Assembly: GCA_000980375.1 (NCBI GenBank)
Contig: LARD01000024.1
Coordinates: 1-64,000, forward strand
Length of the DNA: 64,000 nt
Reading direction: 5' to 3'
DNA from: Clostridium sp. K4410.MGS-306
GTDB lineage: Bacteria > Cyanobacteriota > Vampirovibrionia > Gastranaerophilales > Gastranaerophilaceae
Numbering within the stretch: position 1 is the first letter of the stretch; each line of letters opens with the position of its first letter. The notes under the pieces are model-generated. The model worked only from the letters and a program-made list of their open reading frames with translations, did no database searches and was not told the origin of the DNA. A program made the position numbers and the translations under genes. This document shows, in pieces, positions 36,133 to 44,990 of the stretch.

Positions 36133-37704
36133 GTGACAACCAGCACAGAAACAACTGTTACAGGCAATGCCCTTCCAAAACTGGAAACAAAAGAAACACC
36201 GATATGGCTCATTGCAATATCGATTCTTTTGCCAACATCTTTTGCAATGCTAGCAACTTCTGCCACAAACGTTGCAATACCATACATTGCAGGTTATTTT
36301 GGTTCTACGGTTGATGAAGCAAACTGGGTAATAACTATCTATATGATAGCCAATGCCATACTTATTCCGCTTACAGGCTGGCTGGAAAACTACATGGGCC
36401 GTGTCATGTTTTTAAAAGTTTTCATAACTATATTTACAATCGGCTCATTGTTATGTGCAATGGCGCAAAGCCTAAATATGCTTGTTGTCGGAAGGCTTAT
36501 TCAGGGTATTGGCGGCGGCCCTATGATGCCTATATCACAGGCCATTTTAATAGCCAGCTTCCCGTATAACAAAAGAGGTCAGGCAATGGCCCTTTTTGGA
36601 CTGGCTGTAATGGTATTTTCCATAATGGGTCCGACTTTTGGCGGTTTTATTGTGGACAATTCAGCCTGGCAGTGGATATATCTGGCCAATATTCCTGTTG
36701 GTATTTTTTCAGTAGTACTTGTACATTGCAACATATCAGAATTAAAAAACAGGGTAAAACCGGATAAGGTTGATTTTGTCGGCTTTGGTGCACTTGTTTT
36801 ATGGCTTATGTCTATGCAGATTGTACTGGACAAAGGCCAGCAGTATAACTGGTTTGACTGTACGTGGATTGCCTGGCTTGCAGGGATTTCTTTATTTGCT
36901 TTTATATTTTTCATAGTATGGGAGCTTGAATATCACAGCCCAATTGTTAATTTAAGGGTGTTTAAGGATAAAAACTTTTTCATTGGTACAATCCTTGGAG
37001 CATCTGTTAATATGATTATTTATGTAACTATTGTGCTCTTGCCAAGTTTTTTACAAAGTCTAATGGGTTACAACGCAATGTTGAGCGGCCTTGCACTGGC
37101 TCCCCGTGTATTTTCCTGTATCGTTATGCTTATGTTAATAGGCCCGATGGTAGAATTTCTCGATAACAGAGTGCTGATTGCATGCGGGTTCTTTTTCCTG
37201 GGAATTTCTACAATTATGTATGCAAATCTTAATTTAATGATATCGTTTCAATTTGCGGTATTGCCCAATATTTTAATGGGGATAGGGGTAATACTTGTTT
37301 TTATACCGGTTTCAGGTCTTGTGCTTGGAACGTTGCCCAAGACAGAATTATCCAACGGAGCAGGGCTTCACAGTTTATGCAAATGCGTAATGACAGCATT
37401 TGTCGTTTCTATGTCTTCCACACTGGTTGCAAGACTTTCACAGGTTCACCAGACATACCTTGTTGAGAATTTGTCTAATTTCAACCTTATTTTTCAGCAA
37501 AAAATACATGCAATGAGCGGGCATTTTATGTCTTTTTCGTCCAACTATGCAATGCACAAAGCCGGCGGACTTTTATACAAACAGCTGCTTGCACAGTCAA
37601 AACTTATGGCTTACGTTGACGTTTTTGAAGCTTTTGCGCTTATTGCTTTTATTTTAATACCGTTTGGATTTTTACTAAAGGTCCCGAAAAAGGACAAAAC
37701 TTAA
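36133..37704 (+). CDS. emrB: EmrB-type drug exporter, MFS DHA2 family
   Basis: 523 residues starting at GTG. Fourteen-helix major facilitator: MLATSATNVAIPYIAG, DEANWVITIYMIANAILIPL (motif typical of DHA2), GRLIQGIGGGPMMPISQAIL and a final LIAFILIPFGFLL helix. Proton-driven export of drugs or hydrophobic compounds with EmrA and TolC. It is last in the operon. The hairpin 10 bases downstream has its T run on the minus strand but can serve both sides. Confidence 0.93.
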   Translation: MTTSTETTVTGNALPKLETKETPIWLIAISILLPTSFAMLATSATNVAIPYIAGYFGSTVDEANWVITIYMIANAILIPLTGWLENYMGRVMFLKVFITIFTIGSLLCAMAQSLNMLVVGRLIQGIGGGPMMPISQAILIASFPYNKRGQAMALFGLAVMVFSIMGPTFGGFIVDNSAWQWIYLANIPVGIFSVVLVHCNISELKNRVKPDKVDFVGFGALVLWLMSMQIVLDKGQQYNWFDCTWIAWLAGISLFAFIFFIVWELEYHSPIVNLRVFKDKNFFIGTILGASVNMIIYVTIVLLPSFLQSLMGYNAMLSGLALAPRVFSCIVMLMLIGPMVEFLDNRVLIACGFFFLGISTIMYANLNLMISFQFAVLPNILMGIGVILVFIPVSGLVLGTLPKTELSNGAGLHSLCKCVMTAFVVSMSSTLVARLSQVHQTYLVENLSNFNLIFQQKIHAMSGHFMSFSSNYAMHKAGGLLYKQLLAQSKLMAYVDVFEAFALIAFILIPFGFLLKVPKKDKT

Positions 37705-37710
37705 GCTTGA

Positions 37711-37740
37711 AAAAAGCACACCTGTTTTGGCAGGTGTGCT
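37711..37740 (-). terminator. Intrinsic terminator after rubrerythrin
   Basis: Perfect 10-bp stem agcacacctg/caggtgtgct around ttttgg. On the minus strand the stem is followed by TTTTTT, so it ends perR-rubredoxin-rubrerythrin. The plus-strand T run is poor, so it would end emrB less well. Confidence 0.85.
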
Positions 37741-37784
37741 TGCTATTTACATAGGGTTGCTTTTTATCTTAAGAAAGAAATCAA

Positions 37785-38324
37785 TTAGTAGTTAGCTTCT
37801 GAAACAAAGAAAAAAGCCTTCGGGTGTTTGCACACAGGGCACATTTCCACAGATTTTGAGCCGCTGTGACGGAAACCGCAATTTGCACATTCCCATTCAA
37901 CTGTTTCTTCTTTTTCAAAAACTTTTCCGTTTTTAACATTTTCAAGAAGCTTTTTGTATCTGTCTTCGTGATGTTTTTCGATTTCAGCTACTTTTTTAAA
38001 CAAGAAAGCAATATCACTAAAGCCTTCTTCTTCAGCTTCTTTTGCAAATTGTGCATACATTTGCGTCCACTCGTAGTTTTCGCCGTTTGCCGCATCTTCA
38101 AGATTTGTCATAGTATCAGCGATTTGTCCATTGTGGAGCAGTTTAAACCACAGTTTTGCATGTTCTTTTTCATTTTCAGCTGTTGCTTCAAAAATCTTAG
38201 ATATCTGCACGTAACCTTCCTTTTTAGCCTGTGAGGCGTAATAAGTGTACTTATTTCGTGCCTGAGATTCTCCTGCAAACGCTTCCATCAAGTTCTTTTC
38301 TGTTTTAGAACCTTTTAATTCCAT
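37785..38324 (-). CDS. Rubrerythrin
   Basis: 179 residues. A ferritin-like di-iron domain carries E19, E52xxH55 and E116xxH119. A C-terminal rubredoxin-like site has C146, C149, C162 and C165. It reduces hydrogen peroxide in the cytoplasm of anaerobes and microaerophiles, with electrons from rubredoxin. Strong aaaggag ribosome site. It is third in the perR-rubredoxin-rubrerythrin unit, 42 bases after the rubredoxin stop, and ends at a strong terminator. Confidence 0.96.
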   Translation of the reverse strand: MELKGSKTEKNLMEAFAGESQARNKYTYYASQAKKEGYVQISKIFEATAENEKEHAKLWFKLLHNGQIADTMTNLEDAANGENYEWTQMYAQFAKEAEEEGFSDIAFLFKKVAEIEKHHEDRYKKLLENVKNGKVFEKEETVEWECANCGFRHSGSKSVEMCPVCKHPKAFFFVSEANY

Positions 38325-38366
38325 AATATTCTCCTTTGATGATTGTGTTCGGCTTAGTGAAAAAGT

Positions 38367-38504
38367 CTATTCTTCTGAAAAGTCTTCTTTACCTACACCG
38401 CACAACGGGCAAGTATAGTCTTCCGGTAAATCTTCAAAAGCTACATTGCCGTTTTCAGCAGGGTCATATACATATCCACATACATTGCATACAAATTTTT
38501 TCAT
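38367..38504 (-). CDS. Rubredoxin (45 residues)
   Basis: A short gene of 45 codons. The protein starts [15 protein letters not shown] and ends [14 protein letters not shown]. The iron site is C6, C9, C32 and C35 in the usual CxxCG...CPxCG spacing. Aaaggaga lies just before the ATG. It is the electron carrier expected to feed the adjacent rubrerythrin. It lies 22 bases after perR and 42 before rubrerythrin on the same strand. Confidence 0.95.
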   Translation of the reverse strand: MKKFVCNVCGYVYDPAENGNVAFEDLPEDYTCPLCGVGKEDFSEE

Positions 38505-38526
38505 TTTTCTCTCCTTTGTTTGCTAT

Positions 38527-38994
38527 TTACTTATTATTTTTACCTTTGAGGCATTTGTTGCAGATTCCTCTAATCTGCAGATTCAAATCTTTTATTTCAC
38601 CAAATTTTAATGCATTTTTAGGTATATTTATTGTTTCATCATCTTCTAAAAAGATATCATATACTTCATTACACTGTACACATAAAAAATGGTGGTGAGG
38701 TGTCTTATCCGCGTCAAAACGGGCCTTGGGAAGCTGGTTGTCTACTCTGAATATCATATTTAATTCTTCTAGAGAAGCAAGTGTTCTGTATACTGTATCA
38801 ATAGATACTGTAGGCAATTTATGCTTAACCGCTTCGTAAACTGTTTCTGCATCAGGGTGTTCACACGAACTTGCAACTTCTTTATAAATTTCTATTCTTT
38901 GCTGCGTAAGGCGCATGCCTTTTTCCTGACAGATTGTTTTGAGTTCTTCCAGTTTTTGTTGTAGGTATTGCTCTTTAGAAGCATTCTTATTCAT
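38527..38994 (-). CDS. PerR-like Fur family regulator
   Basis: 155 residues. A winged helix (EKGMRLTQQRIEIYKEV, VSIDTVYRTLASLEE) is followed by the metal domain: HHHFLCVQC with C105 and C108, and C145/C148 near the end for the structural zinc. The sensing-site residue before the His cluster is Asp (D94 in ARFDAD), as in PerR, where Fur has Glu. So it is better read as a peroxide sensor than an iron sensor. It is first in the unit with rubredoxin and rubrerythrin, and a Fur-family box lies just upstream. Confidence 0.9.
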   Translation of the reverse strand: MNKNASKEQYLQQKLEELKTICQEKGMRLTQQRIEIYKEVASSCEHPDAETVYEAVKHKLPTVSIDTVYRTLASLEELNMIFRVDNQLPKARFDADKTPHHHFLCVQCNEVYDIFLEDDETINIPKNALKFGEIKDLNLQIRGICNKCLKGKNNK

Positions 38995-39005
38995 ACCGAT
39001 TCCTT

Positions 39006-39024
39006 AATAAGAATTATTCTTATT
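39006..39024. promoter_or_regulatory. Perfect 9-1-9 Fur/PerR box
   Basis: aataagaat-t-attcttatt is a perfect 9-1-9 inverted repeat, the layout of Fur-family sites. It lies 11 bases upstream of the perR ATG, so it would block its promoter or ribosome site and give autoregulation of the whole peroxide operon. Confidence 0.8.
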
Positions 39025-39052
39025 TAAGTATAACAGACGTTTTTGACAAACG

Positions 39053-39082
39053 CAAGCCCTAAATTAAAAAATTCAGGGCTTG
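39053..39082 (-). terminator. Probable hairpin terminator after the zinc-ribbon gene
   Basis: caagccct (39053-39060) and agggcttg (39075-39082) form an 8-bp stem, extendable inward with one mismatch. It is 48 bases past the zinc-ribbon stop. The T run after it on the minus strand is weak, so termination may be partial. Confidence 0.45.
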
Positions 39083-39130
39083 ATATAAAACTTATCATTA
39101 TATTTTTATATTAACTGCGTTTTAATTTGT

Positions 39131-39436
39131 TTAGTGCTGCATGTTTCTGTAGCAGTCAGAGCAATAAACAGGTCTGTCACCTTTTGGTTCAAACGGAACA
39201 GTTGTTTGAGCTCCACAAGCAGAACAAGTAACACTAAACTGAGGTCTGCTTCCGTATCCGCCTCTTGAACCATGGCCATGGCCGCCGCCTCTTTGTGCTT
39301 TTTTAGCCGCTCTACAATCAGGACATCTTTTGGGCTCTGAATAGCCTTTAGATGCATAGTATTCCTGATCATCTGCTGAAAATGTAAATTCCGCACCGCA
39401 GTCAGCGCATGTGATTTGTTTGTTTTCGTAACTCAT
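39131..39436 (-). CDS. Two-zinc-ribbon small protein
   Basis: 101 residues. The first ribbon is CADCGAEFTF ... CPDCRAAKK (residues ~10-44), like the zf-trcl/probable zinc-ribbon domain. The second is CSACGAQ ... CSDCYRNM (~71-97), the CxxC-x17-CxxC type. Between them is a Gly/His/Arg-rich linker (~48-65). Such proteins bind zinc and possibly nucleic acid; no function is established that I know of. A second open frame in the same DNA is a shadow. Monocistronic. Confidence 0.85.
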   Translation of the reverse strand: MSYENKQITCADCGAEFTFSADDQEYYASKGYSEPKRCPDCRAAKKAQRGGGHGHGSRGGYGSRPQFSVTCSACGAQTTVPFEPKGDRPVYCSDCYRNMQH

Positions 39437-39521
39437 AAGTTACCCTTTCTTTTTGTACTTACACCACTATGCGCTAAATATTTAAAAAAGTCTATCAATT
39501 TTTTATATTAGAATAATTTAT

Positions 39522-40805
39522 TTACAAATCAGCAACAGCAGAAATTGTATCAGAACCTATTTCTTGCAAAAGAGCAATATATGCATTGTAATATACCCCG
39601 ATGGCAGCAAGATACTCTGCAAGCAGTTCCTGATGCGAATGTTCTACAACAATCAAGCTGGTGAGAGGAGTTTTTCCCTTTTGATATCGTTGTTTTGAGA
39701 GTTTAAGTATTTCTCGCGATTCTGTTAGAATCTCATCATAATGATCAACGTTTTCTTTTGCAATAACAAATTTGTCATGGTTTGTATGGATTACGTTTTT
39801 TGTAATATTTATTATGGAATTGTATTCAAGCTGAGCTTTTTCATAATTCAGACGTGCGTTTTTAATTTCCGGGTTGTACATGTACAAAGAAGGTATATCA
39901 AACCCGGCACCAACATATGCACCGGGAGTGCCGTCATGGGCAAAAGCATAACCGCCTGATATATAAACGTCAGGGATTCTTTGTCTTATTGCAACATCAA
40001 TGTCCCTTTTAGCTTTTATCATTTTAGCTTCTGCCATTTTTATGTCATATCTGTTATTAAAAGCAGCAGATTCCAACGCCTCATATCCTGGCAGATTAAA
40101 CTCGGCCACGACAGCTCTGTCAAATAAAGAGTCTTCTTTAGAATCATAGAGTGTAAGATTATTTTCAAGATTTAGTATTCTGTTAAAGTTATACTGCGCT
40201 GTTCTGACATTGGCTTTTGCTTTATTGATTTGGATTAATTGCTTTTTCAGTCTCATATCAGCTTGCAGAACATCTATTTCATAGCTGTCAGATTTTTTTG
40301 ATTTATTGCGTGTAATCTTGCATAAATCTTCTAACAGCTCTTTTCTCTCTTCCATTATTTTAAGGTCTGATTTTGCAACAAGGAGGTTAAAATAAGCTGT
40401 TCTAATACGAAGTTTGAGTTTGAATTCGTAATCATTAATTTTATTTTCTGTATAATCCAAAGAGGCCATAGCAGCTTTTTTTCTTGCACCTCTTTTTGTA
40501 ATTTCAACAGGCAGAGTAATACCAAGCTGGCTGGAATTTGCTTTAGCGATTTTTCCAATTAACAAATTAGTCTGGAACTGCGGGTTTTTAAGAGCATTTG
40601 CAATTTTTATATCATTTTGGGAAATACCAAGATTCTTTCTCTGTTCCTGCAATTCAATATTGCCTTTTAGAGCCATTTCCATAGCCTGCGGCAAAGATAT
40701 TTTAAACTTATCATCCTCCGAATGCGCAAGCTGTTTAGAGTCCAGCGCAAATGCCGACAGACAACTACCCAGCAATATTAATGTAATTAGTAAAAACCTT
40801 TTCAT
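39522..40805 (-). CDS. TolC-family outer-membrane efflux protein (second)
   Basis: 427 residues. Signal peptide MKRFLLITLILLGSCLSAFA. OMF features: ISLPQAMEMALKGNIELQEQ, LRIRTAYFNLLVAKSDL, and in the second half YDIKMAEAKMIKAKRDID and AQLEYNSIINITK. The pattern is closer to the CusC/CzcC-like group than the tolC at 33048. Neither an MFP nor an inner pump is next to it, so its partner is unknown. Divergent from the alcohol dehydrogenase. Confidence 0.88.
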   Translation of the reverse strand: MKRFLLITLILLGSCLSAFALDSKQLAHSEDDKFKISLPQAMEMALKGNIELQEQRKNLGISQNDIKIANALKNPQFQTNLLIGKIAKANSSQLGITLPVEITKRGARKKAAMASLDYTENKINDYEFKLKLRIRTAYFNLLVAKSDLKIMEERKELLEDLCKITRNKSKKSDSYEIDVLQADMRLKKQLIQINKAKANVRTAQYNFNRILNLENNLTLYDSKEDSLFDRAVVAEFNLPGYEALESAAFNNRYDIKMAEAKMIKAKRDIDVAIRQRIPDVYISGGYAFAHDGTPGAYVGAGFDIPSLYMYNPEIKNARLNYEKAQLEYNSIINITKNVIHTNHDKFVIAKENVDHYDEILTESREILKLSKQRYQKGKTPLTSLIVVEHSHQELLAEYLAAIGVYYNAYIALLQEIGSDTISAVADL

Positions 40806-40915
40806 GCATTAAATATTTTATTATAAAAAAAGCCTGAGACAAATTTTTTCACATCAAATATAAAAAATAGTGTATTATAGATTTGTAAAAGGATAGAAAA
40901 AGAAAGGATAAACAT

Positions 40916-42130
40916 ATGTGGGAAAAAGATATGAATATTCATCAGATTCAAGAAATCAGAGTGAAAAATAACGTTTTCTTTGGTGTTGGAGCTATAACAA
41001 AAATTGAAGATATAGCAAAAGACCTTAAGTCCAAAGGTGTAGATAAAGTTATCGTTGTGAGCGGAAAAGGTGCATATAAAGTAACAGGTGCATGGGATTA
41101 TGTAGAAAAAGCACTCATCAATAACGGTATCGGCTACATAAATTATGCAAAAGTAACACCAAACCCCACTACTGATGCAATAAACGAAGCAGTTAGCGAA
41201 GCAAAACAATTTGGAGCAAAAGCTGTTATTGCAATAGGCGGTGGTTCACCGATTGATACAGGTAAAAGTGTTGCCATATTGCTTGAATATACAGACAAAA
41301 CCGCAGAAGAGCTTTATGATCTGGAATTTGCTCCACAAAAGGCTGCACCGATTGTTGCAATCAATCTTACACACGGCACAGGTACAGAGGTAAACAGATT
41401 TGCGGTTGCAACAAATCTCAAAAAGAATTTTAAACCGGCAATTGCATACGATTGTATTTATCCGACATATTCAATTGATGACCCGCAGCTGATGACAAAA
41501 CTTTCTAAAAATCAGACATTATACACATCCATTGACGCAATAAACCATGTTGTGGAAGCAGCTACGTCAAAAGTTGCATCACCATATGCAATAACACTTG
41601 CCAAAGAAACAATCAGGCTTGTTGCAAAATATCTTCCCAAAGCTGCAGAAGATTTGGAAAATCCTGAATACAGATATTACCTGCTATACGCATCACTGCT
41701 GGGCGGGGTAGGTTTTGATAACGGATTACTGCACTACACACACGCTCTTGAACATCCATTGAGCGCAATCAAACCGGAATTATCCCACGGGTTAGGGCTT
41801 GCAATGTTGCTGCCTGCAGTAATCAAAGCTATATATCCTGAAAAAGCCGCAACGCTTGCAGATATTCTTGAACCAATTGCACCTGGTTTGAACGGGACTC
41901 CTGACGAAGGGGAAAAGGCTGCAAAACTTGTTGAAAAATGGCTTTGTGATGTTGGAGTTACGCAAAAACTCCAGGATGATGGATTTAGCGAATCTGATGT
42001 AGACAAGCTTGTGGACCTATGCTTCACAACTCCTTCTTTAGACAGTTTATTGAGCATTGCACCAAACGAAGCAACAAGAGAAAGAGTTCGTGAAATTTAC
42101 GAAGAATCTATGACACCTTTTAACAAATAA
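40916..42130 (+). CDS. Iron-containing alcohol dehydrogenase
   Basis: 404 residues of the group III (iron) alcohol dehydrogenase family. NAD(P) site GGGSPIDTGKS near residue 105 and THGTGTEVNRFAV; metal-site region IDAINHVVEA, HALEHPLSA and LSHGLGLAM supply the Asp and His ligands. It probably reduces an aldehyde to an alcohol during fermentation or works in reverse; substrate not predictable. Aaagga ribosome site. Monocistronic, with a strong terminator right after it. Confidence 0.92.
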   Translation: MWEKDMNIHQIQEIRVKNNVFFGVGAITKIEDIAKDLKSKGVDKVIVVSGKGAYKVTGAWDYVEKALINNGIGYINYAKVTPNPTTDAINEAVSEAKQFGAKAVIAIGGGSPIDTGKSVAILLEYTDKTAEELYDLEFAPQKAAPIVAINLTHGTGTEVNRFAVATNLKKNFKPAIAYDCIYPTYSIDDPQLMTKLSKNQTLYTSIDAINHVVEAATSKVASPYAITLAKETIRLVAKYLPKAAEDLENPEYRYYLLYASLLGGVGFDNGLLHYTHALEHPLSAIKPELSHGLGLAMLLPAVIKAIYPEKAATLADILEPIAPGLNGTPDEGEKAAKLVEKWLCDVGVTQKLQDDGFSESDVDKLVDLCFTTPSLDSLLSIAPNEATRERVREIYEESMTPFNK

Positions 42131-42148
42131 ACTGTAAAAAAGCAAAAA

Positions 42149-42177
42149 AGCCCTCAATAATATTGGGGGCTTTTTTT
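42149..42177 (+). terminator. Intrinsic terminator after the alcohol dehydrogenase
   Basis: Stem agccctcaata / tattgggggct (one G-T pair) with a very short loop, followed by seven T. An A run precedes it, so it may also end the convergent gene at 42179, whose stop lies 2 bases further on. Confidence 0.88.
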
Positions 42178-42178
42178 A

Positions 42179-44287
42179 TTACATAAACGCTCTTGGATGA
42201 TGAGTTATAAACCAATTAGCAAAGTCTATTACCATATGCTCTTTTAAGGCATCTTTTGCTCTTTCATCATTGTTATTGTCATTTAAAAACTTTATTGAGG
42301 CATTGTAATTAGCCAAAAACTTGATTGCATTTTTAATTTCATTTGCATCGCTTAACAATACTCTTCTGATTTCAGAGAAAAGACGAAAACCGTTGATAGC
42401 ATCAATTTGGTTGTAATAGTTGAAGCCTTCTGTGAGTTTTTCTTTTACAATCGGCATAAAAAGGTTGATAGTAAAATCTTTTGCTGCTTTATCGGAAAGA
42501 GGCTTTGCAAAAAGCTTCATCTCTTTATTCATTGAGTCTTTTCTTCTTAAAAATTCGTCAGTCAAATTGTGCCTTTTTATATAATCAAACGTATCTCCTC
42601 TTTCATTGGCAAAGATTGCTGGGTTTTGTGTAATCTCGAACAAATTGTTGTTCATTATAAAATCATTTGTACGAGAAATAAGTATGTGACTGAAATTAAA
42701 TTGGTTATTAATTTCCTCAACTTTTGCCCTTGCCTGTTCGTAAACATCCTCTATTTGCTGCGGCGAGAGGTTCAAAATTTCTGCAGCGCCGGGTGTTTTT
42801 AAAATTACTATTTTTTGCATTGTTTTAAAATCAATATTTTTGTCATCAAACAAAAAGGTCATAAGTTCTTTTGAAAACATTTCAGGATAAACATTTAGGT
42901 TTTGTTTTTCGATTGTTCTAAAACGTCTTTTTACATCTTTAGGAGCATTTATATCAAAGGCATCCTTGTTTTCTTTTGGCATAACAGGCTGCACAATTGT
43001 ATTGTGTTTTTGAAGCTCTCTTGCCTGCTGCTCCATCTCTTTTTGAGTTTGTATTCTAGCCTGTCTTCTTTTCTTTGCATTTTCTAACACAAAATTTTTG
43101 ATATCAACCGCACGTGCAAGAAGATTTTCCAGGCGCTGCGGGTTTTCTTTATCCGCATAAGCTTCTTCAAATTGCAGCATTGTATCATTATAGGCTTGGG
43201 TATAATTTTCTTTAAACTTAGGGTCATTATTCCAAAATTCAAGCATAATTGCTCTGGAGCGCGAAGCAAAGTCTTCATTTTCAGTCATAAAGTTTTCGTC
43301 ATTATACTTTTCACTGTATATTTGTGCCAGTTTTTGGCTGTAGTCAACCTTATCCATTGCTATGGTTTGTATAGGCCCCTGAAATTTTATAAAAACAGAA
43401 TCACTTGGAGAGTCTTTTGCAGCTTCTCTTCCTTCCAGCATTTTTTGAATATGTTCTGCTCTCTTTTCTGCACTTAGAGAAGCCCACCAGCGTGTAGTGC
43501 TTTCTGAAAGTTTTTTACGGGTTTCTTCGCCGGCAACATGGCCTTTTTGATTACAAGCTTCCTGCTCAAAACCTTTGTAGTATTGTCCGTTTCTTTTTGA
43601 TGGATTATAGTCTTTATCTAATCTTGTTGCCTGAAAAGAATTCCAGTAAGCAATTTTAGGGAAATGTACACCCAGTGAGCTCAAGTCAGCATAAGTAAAT
43701 TTTTCCCCATCAAGCAGCTCTTTCACATGAAAAGCAGATTCTTTTTTAAAGTCTTCATTGATCTCTTTAAGTGTTTTTCCTTCCAGATATATCTTTTTCA
43801 CTAGATATACTGTTAAATCTTCCTTATTAGATTCATCAAACTCTTTGGAAAAAATAGGTTCTTTAGTATTTAATTCCAGATATCTCAACTTATATAAAAG
43901 GCCTCTTGTTGCTCTAGTTTTTGTTACTGATTTTAAATCACCAAACAAAGGTTCATCATCGTAAAAGCCCTTGATATCATCCACACTTGTTGCAGCATTG
44001 AGCCATTTGTATGCATTTTTTTGCAGCTCTGTGGGGTGGATTTGTTTTCTTACATTAAAATCCTCAAGCAAATACTCTTTCATCTGTTTGGGCATATTTT
44101 CAGAGTTGAAGTCTTGAAAATTTTCCGGACTTCTATTCAATCTGGCAGCAAAACTTACATTGTAGTCTCTGTATGCAAAATTATAATTATCATTTTGATT
44201 AAAATTAGCCAATTGTGATTGTAATGTTTTTGACGCAGCTGTTTTGTGGAAATTGTATTTGTATGCATTGATTTGTTGAATTTTCAT
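42179..44287 (-). CDS. Large helical protein of unknown function with lineage-type N-terminal leader
   Basis: 702 residues, not recognised. N-terminus MKIQQINAYKYNFHKTAASK, then an Asn-rich stretch, then YNVSFAARL at ~43-51, matching the leader of the genes at 18085 and 26484. A segment near 255-300 (GEETRKKLSESTTRWWASLS) recalls NUMOD3-like DNA-binding repeats. A Lys/Gln/Glu-rich coiled coil lies near 395-440. No signal peptide or membrane helix. It is monocistronic and convergent with the alcohol dehydrogenase. Confidence 0.7.
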   Translation of the reverse strand: MKIQQINAYKYNFHKTAASKTLQSQLANFNQNDNYNFAYRDYNVSFAARLNRSPENFQDFNSENMPKQMKEYLLEDFNVRKQIHPTELQKNAYKWLNAATSVDDIKGFYDDEPLFGDLKSVTKTRATRGLLYKLRYLELNTKEPIFSKEFDESNKEDLTVYLVKKIYLEGKTLKEINEDFKKESAFHVKELLDGEKFTYADLSSLGVHFPKIAYWNSFQATRLDKDYNPSKRNGQYYKGFEQEACNQKGHVAGEETRKKLSESTTRWWASLSAEKRAEHIQKMLEGREAAKDSPSDSVFIKFQGPIQTIAMDKVDYSQKLAQIYSEKYNDENFMTENEDFASRSRAIMLEFWNNDPKFKENYTQAYNDTMLQFEEAYADKENPQRLENLLARAVDIKNFVLENAKKRRQARIQTQKEMEQQARELQKHNTIVQPVMPKENKDAFDINAPKDVKRRFRTIEKQNLNVYPEMFSKELMTFLFDDKNIDFKTMQKIVILKTPGAAEILNLSPQQIEDVYEQARAKVEEINNQFNFSHILISRTNDFIMNNNLFEITQNPAIFANERGDTFDYIKRHNLTDEFLRRKDSMNKEMKLFAKPLSDKAAKDFTINLFMPIVKEKLTEGFNYYNQIDAINGFRLFSEIRRVLLSDANEIKNAIKFLANYNASIKFLNDNNNDERAKDALKEHMVIDFANWFITHHPRAFM

Positions 44288-44381
44288 AAATATCCCTGTA
44301 AATTATATGTCTGATTATTTTAAGACAAAACAAAATTTTTTTTGCCATTATTTGTTAAATTTACTCTTAATTTTAATAATA

Positions 44382-44390
44382 TGATATAAT
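44382..44390 (+). promoter_or_regulatory. Extended -10 promoter for leuD
   Basis: tga followed by tataat gives TGnTATAAT, 29 bases before the leuD ATG. An acggag ribosome site lies between. No good -35 is present. Confidence 0.5.
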
Positions 44391-44419
44391 TTGTACGGTA
44401 GAAAAAACGGAGTAAACAA

Positions 44420-44920
44420 ATGGAATATAAAGGCAAAGCATTTAAATTTGGAGACAATATATCAACAGACCACATTGCTCCGGGAAGATTATTTCATTTA
44501 CGTTCGGATTTAAATGAGTTTGCAAAACATGTACTTGAAGACGCAGACGAGACTTTTGCATCATCTATGAAAAAGGGCGACTTTGTAGTTGCAGGCAACA
44601 ATTTTGGACTTGGGTCATCAAGAGAGCACGCTCCACAAATTATCAAAATTGCCGGAGTCAGAGCAGTATTGGCAAAGTCTTTTGCAAGAATATTTTACAG
44701 AAATGCAATCAACATAGGGCTTTTGCTTATCGAATGTGACACTGACAAAATTAATGCAGGTGATGAGCTCGAGGTTGATATCAAAAAAGGTGTTGTTAAA
44801 AATATCACACAAAATACAGAAATTACCTTTGCGCCGCTGCCGGATGTTATGATAAAACTTCTGCACGACGGCGGTTTGATTGAACACCTAAAAAAACACG
44901 GTGATTTTGATTTGGTTTAA
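44420..44920 (+). CDS. leuD: 3-isopropylmalate dehydratase small subunit (LeuD, short type)
   Basis: 166 residues of the short LeuD2/HacB-like type. GDNISTDHIAPGR near the start and NNFGLGSSREHAP are the swivel-domain substrate motifs. With LeuC it isomerises 2-isopropylmalate in leucine synthesis; related small subunits serve homoaconitase-type enzymes. leuC is not adjacent, so the partner must lie elsewhere. Isolated gene ending in a bidirectional terminator shared with rplR. Confidence 0.88.
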   Translation: MEYKGKAFKFGDNISTDHIAPGRLFHLRSDLNEFAKHVLEDADETFASSMKKGDFVVAGNNFGLGSSREHAPQIIKIAGVRAVLAKSFARIFYRNAINIGLLLIECDTDKINAGDELEVDIKKGVVKNITQNTEITFAPLPDVMIKLLHDGGLIEHLKKHGDFDLV

Positions 44921-44931
44921 CAAATACATAT

Positions 44932-44965
44932 AAAAAAAGACCTTCTTTCTTCAAGAAGGTCTTTT
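44932..44965. terminator. Bidirectional terminator between leuD and rplR
   Basis: Perfect 11-bp stem aagaccttctt / aagaaggtctt with a 5-base loop, an A run before it and a T run after it. It serves leuD on the plus strand and ends the ribosomal operon after rplR on the minus strand. Confidence 0.9.
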
Positions 44966-44990
44966 AATTTATTTATAAGAATAAACAAGA

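Noticed and set aside
39106..39396. A 96-residue minus-strand frame over the zinc-ribbon gene
   Set aside because: It is another frame of the same DNA; the CxxC-bearing frame 39131-39436 is clearly the real one.
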